Made by a program: the position numbers and the translations under genes
In this document: positions 57,243 through 64,000 of the stretch, in pieces
Layout of the letters: every line of letters starts with the position of its first letter
How positions within the stretch are numbered: position 1 is the first letter of the stretch
Assembly: GCA_037893225.1 (NCBI GenBank)
Contig: JAZGUH010000400.1
Span: forward strand, 1-64,000
DNA length: 64,000 nucleotides
Origin: Hippasteria phrygiana
Lineage: Eukaryota; Echinodermata; Asteroidea; Valvatida; Goniasteridae
Direction: 5' to 3'
The notes under the pieces: generated by a model
Databases searched by the model: none
Told to the model about the DNA's origin: nothing
The model's input: the letters and a program-made list of their open reading frames with translations, nothing else

Positions 57243-58990
57243 TTAAAAAAACGATTTGATATTCAAGGGCAGTGTATTTTTTTCAAAATTATACATTAGA
57301 GCACACAAATGATATTTATAAAGATCATACACAGATAAGGTGTTGAACTTAACGAATAGCGGGGCAGAGTGATCTTTAAAGCTAGAACCGTTAATTAATC
57401 TTAAAGATTTCTTCTGAATAACGAGTAACTTATCAAGGTAGGTTTTATGAGTATTTCCCCAGGCAAGTATATTGAAGATAAGGCAAGGATAACGTATTAT
57501 AAATAGAAAGTAGAATTTGAGATGGGACATAATATCTAAGTTTTCTAAGAATGCCAAGGTTGCGAGATATAAGTGTAAGGACTTTCTGACAATGATTTCT
57601 CCACGTTAACTTATCATCAATAATGACTCCCAGAAATTTTATTGTTAAAATAAATCTTATTGTTTTTATCTACAGTACGGTTTGTAAAAAACATCGTATG
57701 TGTTTTCTTAAAATTCAAAGATAATTTATTACACACAATCCACTCAAATACATTAGTTAGCTCACTATTCATTAGGTTAACAGCATCATTTAAGTTTTTA
57801 CTACTGTAGAATATGTTTGTATCATCTGCAAATAAGATGAACGTCAAAAGTCCAGTAGAATTACAAATATCGTTAATATAAATAAGAAATAAGATGGGCC
57901 CTACGATTGAGCCCTGGAGGTACACCACAAACGATTGGTTTGTAACTGGACTTTCTATTTTGCCAGACAACAAATTGTTTCCTATTTCTCAAGTAATCTT
58001 TGAACCACTCGAGTGCAGTACCTCTGACGCCATATGTTTGTAATTTACTAATTAGAATTTCATGATCTATTGTATCAAATGCCTTAGAAAGATCCAGAAA
58101 AATTCCAATAGTATGTTCAAGTTTGTCCAGACTAGATGTAACTTAATCAACTAAATCAATTAAGGCAAGTTGAGTCTAATATTTGGCCCTGAAGCCATAT
58201 TGAGATTGTGACAGTATGTTAAATCTAGCGATAATTTTTCAAGACGGTTTGCAACTAACCTTTCTAACAATTTTGAGAAGCATGGCAAGACAGATATAGG
58301 GCGATAATTAGTGACATCGGAACGATCACCATTTTTATAGACTAGAATAACTTTGGCAATTTTAAGTTCATTCGGGACTTCTCCGGAAATTAAAGAGTAA
58401 TTATAAATAGCTGTTAAGGGGCGAACAATGAAAGGAGCAATATTTTTGATCAGAATAATATCAAGGTTCATCATGACCAGAACTCTTCTTATTTGGAAGT
58501 TTATTGATACAATCAAGGACTTCTTGCTGAATGATTGGGTTTAAAAACAAAGAATCGGGAAAGTTACCTTTGATATATTTTATCGGGTCAGTAGTACTAT
58601 TTGGCATCTTAGAAGCTAAATATTGAACAATGTTAACAAAATATTGGTTGAAATGCTCGGCAATCATTTTAGGGTCCTTAACATCGCTATTGTATATTTT
58701 AAACGAATTATTTGGCTGAATATTTTTGCGCTTTTTGTTTAAAATTTCATTGATAATTTTCCATGTATTTCTTATGTTAGATTTTTCTTGCTCGAAAGAC
58801 GTTGAATAATGGCTTTTCTTGGAAGCTCTGATTACGATGGTTAATTTGTTTTTATATCTGTTATATTTGAGTTTATTTATCTCGGAAGGTTTTGTAAGAA
58901 ATATTCTATACAGTATATTTTTCTTTCTTATAGACTTTAGCAGACCTTTAGTAATCCAAGGATTTTTCGGTACATTATTGTGATGTCTTC
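57243..58990 (-). pseudogene. reverse transcriptase of retrotransposon A
   Basis: In minus-strand order: linker NPWITKGLLKSIRKK (about 58960), GEVPNELKIAKVILVYKNGD, NYRPISVLPCFSKLLERLV, a gap in which frames shift (58160-57975), QGSIVGPILFLIYINDI, FADDTNIFYSS (the catalytic box, FADD) and a C-terminal region NILAWGNTHKTYLDKLL. At least three frameshifts or stops separate the pieces. All major RT blocks are recognisable, so this is a fairly recent copy that is no longer functional. Confidence 0.88.
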
Positions 58991-59092
58991 ACTTTTTATA
59001 AAGGCATGCATTTATCAATGAGTTCATTTAGCTTGGATATAAACTGCGAATATCGCAAATTTACTCCGTCACCGGTAATAGCTGAATCCCAG

Positions 59093-59829
59093 TCAACTTG
59101 GGCGAAAAAAAAAAGCATACAAGAGGTTTAGTACATCATTAGTTCCAGCATGAATTTCACTGTTAAGAAGATTAATATTAAAGTCACCCAACAAATAAAT
59201 TTTTTTGGATTCAGATGCAATTTTTTCCAGCACTGGTTCAAGGTCTTCAATAAAAGCCCGAAGACATAAACCAGGGGGTCTGTAGATCAAGCCAATTAGA
59301 ATGATATTTGTAATGGTTTTAATCTCAATAAATAAAGATTCATGGGATTGAGTCGGAATTGACAGATCAGGGCGCATTACATAAGTTAATGAATCTTTAA
59401 TATACATCATTACGCCTCCGCCTGTTTGATTTTGTCTGTTTTTGAACTCAATGTTATAACCTGGCATGACCAATAAGGGATCAGGGTCCGACTTGAGCCA
59501 TGTTTCAGTCAGGCCGATAATTTGAAATCTGTGCCTCATTTCTACAAGCGAGTGCTGCATGGAATCAAATTTTGTATGTATACTTCTTATATTTGCATGG
59601 TACAATGAAAAGGAATCTTCTATCTCGGTAATTTTGGCTTGCACCTGGTCTTCACTCGGGTATTCAGACCTGCATGGTTTTGAAAGAATTCAGCATATTC
59701 AGTATCTAATGGTACTGGATTAAAGACGTAATCGTTGAGGCGATTTATGACATCACTAGCTGAATGGTATGAGTCTATACTGCTTAAACTTTCATTGAAA
59801 CTACCGGTGTCACTTAAAGTACTGGACAT
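59093..59829 (-). pseudogene. apurinic-like endonuclease domain of retrotransposon A ORF2
   Basis: ORF2 seems to begin MSSTLSDTGSFNESLSSIDS at 59829. A frameshift near 59630 leads into the frame ITEIEDSFSLYHANIRSI, then IIGLTETWL, GGGVMMYIKDS, LIGLIYRPPG and LLGDFNINLL. NIRS, TETWL, YRPPG and GDFN are the conserved boxes of the non-LTR endonuclease. The C-terminal part is cut by a stop at 59093. Confidence 0.88.
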
Positions 59830-60290
59830 GTGGATTTAAATTACAATAAGGCATTGATGAGAACAGAATAGACCAGAATAAAAGCCATTGCTATGGGCTA
59901 TAGTGACGGGCGTTCATAGCAACGTTTCAACGTAAATAAGACACTGAAACTATTGGCATGACGTTTCCACAGCAATGTATTACAGGTTATCATGATTATA
60001 CGAAGATAGACAACGACCATAAATTCGTATATTATTTTGTAATAAATACGTGCACTGAACCCCTAGTATTCGGTGACATATATAGAAGGAATTGAAATGA
60101 TATAATAATAAGGTGATCTGCCAAATATTGCATGATAATGGCGATATTAAGGATGGTGGTAATTGTGAATAAGAGAAAAGAAGAAATTGTTTCCGTATTA
60201 TAGGGTAATCAATTTAAGTAGTAAATATATACTGTACAGATGTATAACTATAGAGCTAAAGCAAGATGTTATGTACCTTATTGATCGAAG

Positions 60291-60549
60291 CTAAGATACC
60301 GGGTTAGATTGCCCCATTCCGAAGGTCTTGAATGAACCGCTCTTGAGTTTGTAGCCGATGACTGCTGGTACTGACATGGGGATGTAGGCGAATTGTACCC
60401 GTGAGTCCTGACGAATGGATTGTAGATGTTGTTCCCTCAGTCGTCGCTTTTGCTCACGGATCCTTGGGGTGACATCATCGCTTATGAATATGTTGGTACC
60501 CTTAAATGGGTTGTTCTTGAGGAGGCGAGCGGCGTTCTTGATGATGAAT
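60291..60549 (-). pseudogene. retrotransposon ORF1p, C-terminal domain (split by insertion)
   Basis: The minus frame reads KNAARLLKNNPFKGTNIFIS, then DDVTPRIREQKRRLREQ, and ends in VIGYKLKSGSFKTFGMG and a TAG at 60293-60291. This is the C-terminal domain that follows the RRM in L1-like ORF1 proteins. Its start is at the insertion site of retrotransposon B, and the upstream half is at 62438-62742. Confidence 0.78.
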
Positions 60550-62437
60550 GCACTGTACCTAATATGAATGCACTGTACCTAATATTACAGAAGAGTTCGT
60601 TCAAAAGCAAATATCATCCATGTCGGTTGGGAAAGCAACAGGTCCGGATGGCATCAGTGTTAAAATGATTAAAATTGCTTCCCCTTATATTACTAAATCT
60701 TTAACTTATATTTTTAACCTCTCCATAACATGCGAGCAATACCCTAAAGTTTGGAAACACGCCTTGGTAACACCAATTCACAAGGGAGGAGATAAATGTA
60801 GTACAGGTAATTATCGGCCTACTATACTGCCAATTATCTCTAAGATTCTAGAAAGATGGGTGCACTCGGCAGTATATAGCTACCTCGATGATAACAATTT
60901 GATACCTAGTTGCCAATCGGGATTTAGACCCTTGCACTCAACTGAAAGCACTCTACACGATTTAACAAACAAGTGTTTTGAGGCTATGGAGCAAGGTGAA
61001 GTTACAGGTAGCGTGTTCATAGATCTCAGTAAAGCTTTTGATTGTGTGGATCATGTAATCCTACTAGGCAAATTGAAGAAGCTGAATTTGTCATCTTCTG
61101 GAATTAATTGGTTTAAGTCGTACCTAGACGGTCGTAGTCAGTCTGTAAATATTAAGGGCACAATATCGAAGGTCTTGCCCATAGACATAGGCGTTCCACA
61201 AGGGTCGATCTTAGGGCCACTTTTATCCATTGTTTATAGTAGTGATTTTCCATCCTGTATACCCAAAAATTGCAACTTATTTATGTATGCAGATGACTCC
61301 ACGTTAACTTGTAGCTCCTCTAGTATTAACGAAATAGAAAGGAACATAAATGTAGCTCTTGCTAGTATTCACAACTGGTGCCTAAGAAACAAACTAGCAT
61401 TAAATGCCAACAAAACCAAATGTATGCTTATTGGTTCAAGGCAGAAAATATCCAACGTCGACCTGAACGTGTGCATTGCTGATAAGGTTATCGAAAAAGT
61501 GAAATCTTGTAAATGCTTGGGTGTAGTTGTTGATGAAACATTAAGTTGGGGTACACATGTTGAATACGTAAGGAAGACTGTTTCGTCTAAATTGGGTGTG
61601 TTAAACAGAATTCGTGATTACGTTCCCCAAAGCAGCCTGCACACACTCTTTGTAAGTTTAGTTATGCCATCTTTAGAGTATTGCTGTACGGTGTGGGGAG
61701 GAAGGTACATATCTCACGACAATACCCTCAACAAATGTCTCAAAAGAGCCGCACGGATAATCCTTAAATGTACCTCCCTCACCCCCTCAGCTGATATGTT
61801 TGCCAGACTAAATTGGATTCCTTTTAATGAAAGAGTTCAGTCCAAAAAGGCTATCCTTGTTTTCAAAAGCCTTAACAAAATGACTCCTTTGTACATGACA
61901 AATCTGTTCACACCACTTACAGTGATTCGTGAAACACGACAATCGACCCAAATGGCACTGAAAGTTCCTTTCGCCAAAAAGGAATGCTACGTGACAAGTT
62001 TCGCTGTGAGTGGTGCCAGTATATGGAATAATCTGCCTGAACAAATGAGAACCATAAACTCCTTAAGTACATTTAAATCGGAGCTACGTAAAGCCATCTA
62101 TCAGTGATATTTCTGTCATTTACGCTGATCTGCGGAGTTATAAACTTGGTTGCCAAAATACTTTGGAGCCGGATGGGAATTTCCCCTTGTTTTTCACCCT
62201 AAAAGGTGTTTTTTTCGCGGGTTTTTCGCTCATCCCGTAAATCGGCAATAGGCTTCTGAAGAGTTGAAAAGTTAACCGAAAATATATTTATTTGTGTAAA
62301 CATTACTGTATTTGTTTAAATATGTTGTATGAATGTGTAAATATTCAGTTTTAACTAATAATATGCAGGGCCCCAATGGAAACCAGTTTTAAACTGTTTG
62401 GGCACACCCTGGGTAAAGAAATGTAATATATATATAT
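60550..62437 (+). mobile_element. non-LTR retrotransposon B (plus strand), 5'-truncated insertion
   Basis: It is inserted in ORF1 of retrotransposon A, with the 6-bp duplication ATGAAT on both sides (60544-60549 and 62438-62443). It contains the RT frame to 62107, a 330-bp 3'UTR and an AT-dinucleotide tail (about 62425-62437). At the 5' junction the 20-bp block ATGAATGCACTGTACCTAAT occurs twice in tandem. The endonuclease and ORF1 are missing through 5' truncation, as is common for such elements. Confidence 0.88.
60583..62107 (+). CDS. reverse transcriptase of retrotransposon B, C-terminal 500 codons intact
   Basis: The open frame runs from the truncation (TEEFVQKQISSMSVGKATGP; first internal ATG at 60620) to TGA at 62107. 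The RT blocks are in order: KATGPDGIS, ALVTPIHKGGDK, NYRPTILPIISKILE, GFRPLHSTES, VFIDLSKAFDCVDH, GVPQGSILGPL, MYADDSTL (the catalytic YADD), NKTKCMLIG, then a C-terminal region with LEYCCTVWGG and WNNLPEQMR. This matches the CR1/Jockey-type RT with its thumb. There are no frameshifts, suggesting a recent insertion. Being truncated, it is not autonomous, and there is no sign that the host uses it. Confidence 0.93.
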
Positions 62438-62742
62438 ATGAATTGCCTGTCCGTAAACCTCAGGAGCTTGCAGTGCATCATCCGCGGGCGTTGGCGATGG
62501 TTTGGGCTCGTGCTAGGTGGCCGTTGTCCAGGGGTACGGTGGGCTCGCTCTATTTCTATTTCAGAGCCTCCATCAAGCTTCATGTGGTCAGCCAAGAACT
62601 TCCCGATGAATTCTTCACAAGACTGGTCGTTTTCGGCGCCCTCGGGGATACCATGGATCACAATATTGTTACCTAACACATCCCCCCTAGAGATCTGAAA
62701 AGAATTCCTGAGATTCCGGGAACACAATGACCAACACAAAAT
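62438..62742 (-). pseudogene. retrotransposon ORF1p, RRM part (upstream half of the split ORF1)
   Basis: The minus frame reads ISRGDVLGNNIVIHGIPEGA, then ENDQSCEEFIGKF, IEIERAHRTPG and MMHCKLLRFTDRQF. NN(I/L)V.HGIPE and EIERAHR are diagnostic of L1-like ORF1 RRM domains. Removing the 60550-62437 insertion and one copy of ATGAAT joins this frame exactly to the downstream half. The 5' end is cut by a repeat with a G17 run at 62744-62760. Confidence 0.82.
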
Positions 62743-62743
62743 A

Positions 62744-62760
62744 GGGGGGGGGGGGGGGGG
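62744..62760. repeat. poly(G) tract, 17 nt, at the truncation of ORF1
   Basis: Followed by TTCCCTCTGCCCCATATCGT, a block that also follows the C tract at 53095-53115, so it marks a repeat family boundary. Confidence 0.8.
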
Positions 62761-62865
62761 TTCCCTCTGCCCCATATCGTGCATCATATGTAATAAAAGT
62801 CTATTACACGCGAACGTCCTTATGCTGGGAACAAAACATGCAAAATCCCCTTCCGTCCTTTTCAT

Positions 62866-63400
62866 TCTGTTAATACGTCAGAATGACGTAACCCTTGAGA
62901 CGAAGATATTTCAATACTCTATCGATTACCCCCAAAACCCGAATTTGACCTTTTGACACATTTTTTCGTCCTTACGACCTTCTGCCGGGCACACGCCGAA
63001 TTCAAATTAACTACATTTTTCAGGAAATTTAAGGCATCGTGCCCCTTTATTAAGCAACTAGGCTTTATCAAGCACGCTATCCGTTTGTAATATAATAATT
63101 GTGAGAAGATTGTCGGGGATTATGTAAATTAGAAGAGAGATTTTTGACCTTTCTCGACGTAGTGTATGAAGAACTGTATGCTCAGTGCTTTCCGAGCGCC
63201 TGTAGGACAAATTCACAGGCTTAATCGGGCGGGACTTTTTAATTTTATTTTTCACTGCTATTTTTTGTTCAAAAGACCTATAAGAGCACAACGTGGCTAT
63301 ACTTTTCAGTACAAATTAAAATCAGTAGGCTAAAAATCGATTATGACTTTAATTATAAAGCCCGCAATTTGGCCCCAAGTAAGACATGCGTGTCAAACCA
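62866..63400. other. no gene seen
   Basis: A short block at 63178-63230 (CTCAGTGCTTTCCGAGCGCC, GGACAAATTCACAGGCTTAA) matches 23268-23310 in the same orientation and is SINE-body-like. Nothing else is recognised. Confidence 0.45.
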
Positions 63401-63404
63401 TGTG

Positions 63405-63553
63405 CATCTTTCCTGTAGAAAGTGGCCAAACCATGGGCATAAAGTGGCCAAACCATGGGCATCTTTCCTATCGAAAGTGGCCAAACCAAGGGCATCTTTC
63501 CTATATTCCTATAGAAAGTGGCCAAACCATGGGCATCATTCCTATAAAAAGTG
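63405..63553. repeat. minisatellite, AAAGTGGCCAAACCATGGGCA unit
   Basis: Four or five units of 21-39 bp share GTGGCCAAACCATGGGCAT, most followed by CTTTCCTAT. Open frames on both strands across it are artefacts of the repeat. Confidence 0.85.
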
Positions 63554-63599
63554 GTTGATGAAAAGCAAACAGTTAAAAACGAACGTGTTTCGGGTTTAG

Positions 63600-64000
63600 G
63601 TTTGCCAATGATAGCTTTCAATTTGTTGACATCTTTCGTTCCGCCTTTCAATATTTGGGGACGGGAACCGGTTTAGATATCATTACGGTCGGGAAAATAG
63701 ACGAACTGAAATTTTCTTTTAGATTAACAGCCTACAGCATAATCGTATTTGGGGGGGGGGGGGGGGGGGGGGGGGTAGGGGTTGGGGAAGGAGTAAAGAA
63801 CTTGGATACTTAAAAACAAACACAAATAATTCGAAGAGCAACCGCTTCACTCACCCTCCGTCCGCTTCTATTTTTTTATTTTATGGGCGAAAATAAGGGG
63901 CTACTTTTTCAGAAAAAAAAGAAGTGAAATTCGCCCCGACTCGAAACCTGCAGGATACTGATAGAGTGGGGGTTTGATAAGGTAATACGGAGCAGTCAGA
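63600..64000. other. no gene; G25 run
   Basis: The main feature is an uninterrupted run of 25 G at 63751-63775. The remainder is AT-rich without recognisable signals. Confidence 0.5.

Larger units (their letters stand above)
56670..60549 (-). mobile_element. non-LTR retrotransposon A (minus strand), 3' and middle part
   Basis: On the minus strand the order is ORF1 C-terminal part (60549-60291), endonuclease (59829-59093), reverse transcriptase (about 58990-57243) and a 3' tail ending in a TTTGG-type simple repeat near 56670-56690 (plus strand GGTTTGGTTTGGTTTGATTT). The ORF1 continues at 62444-62742 beyond an insertion. The endonuclease and RT look like the CR1/Jockey group; the ORF1 has an L1-like RNA-binding fold, so a single element is likely from the order but not proven. 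Confidence 0.75.

Noticed and set aside
63349..63651. 100-codon minus-strand frame at the right edge
   Set aside because: It follows the GTGGCCAAACCATGGGCAT minisatellite; repeated LATFYR-type text is not a protein signature.
1..64000. CRISPR arrays, bacterial operons or a prokaryotic defence system
   Set aside because: The window has eukaryotic splicing, retrotransposons and SINEs; the direct repeats seen are minisatellites without spacers of constant length or associated genes.

Overview
The window looks like nuclear DNA from a marine invertebrate deuterostome, most likely an echinoderm. The basis is one intron-rich animal gene with GT-AG introns, a mixture of non-LTR, Penelope-like, Tc1/mariner-like, hAT-like and TTAA-target mobile elements, many tRNA-derived SINE fragments, and repeated TAGGCCTA palindromes. 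The species cannot be named from sequence alone. I see no bacterial operon, rRNA, CRISPR array or intact functional tRNA.

Region 1 (1-8.4 kb) is made of mobile elements. A nearly full-length Tc1/IS630-type transposon with long repeat-rich inverted ends covers 1-2264. It is followed by a decayed reverse transcriptase fragment (minus strand, 4.7-5.5 kb), a short GC-rich patch at 5.8 kb, and a tandem/inverted repeat array at 6.36-7.16 kb with a 98-bp element nested in it.

Region 2 (8.8-48.6 kb, plus strand) is one adhesion G-protein-coupled receptor gene. I assembled it by hand from 27 coding exons whose splice phases all agree; it encodes about 1174 residues. The order is signal peptide, Cys-rich N-terminal modules, an F5/8 type C (discoidin) domain, a short Cys-rich module, a Thr/Ser/Pro-rich mucin-like stalk, a GAIN domain ending in a GPS autoproteolysis site, seven membrane helices and a short cytoplasmic tail. 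A strong splice donor lies 4 nt after the stop codon, so a 3'UTR intron leading to a terminal exon at about 48.41-48.63 kb is likely. The introns are packed with repeats. They include an octamer (ATGCAAAT) array, an inverted-repeat element carrying a RecQ-like helicase fragment, two oppositely oriented Penelope-like GIY-YIG fragments, at least nine TTAA-flanked miniature elements (two touching splice sites), three hAT-like elements, and an internally deleted relative of the transposon at the left edge.

Region 3 (48.6-56.6 kb) has no gene I can support. It holds a 1.1-kb fold-back element made of short repeats, several hairpin MITEs and a 598-bp hAT-like element.

Region 4 (56.6-64 kb) holds two non-LTR retrotransposons. 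One lies on the minus strand (RNA-binding ORF1 pieces, endonuclease, reverse transcriptase). Its ORF1 is split by a second, plus-strand, 5'-truncated element with an intact 495-codon reverse transcriptase frame. A 6-bp target duplication and exact preservation of the ORF1 frame date the second insertion after the first. The right edge holds a minisatellite and a 25-nt poly(G) tract.
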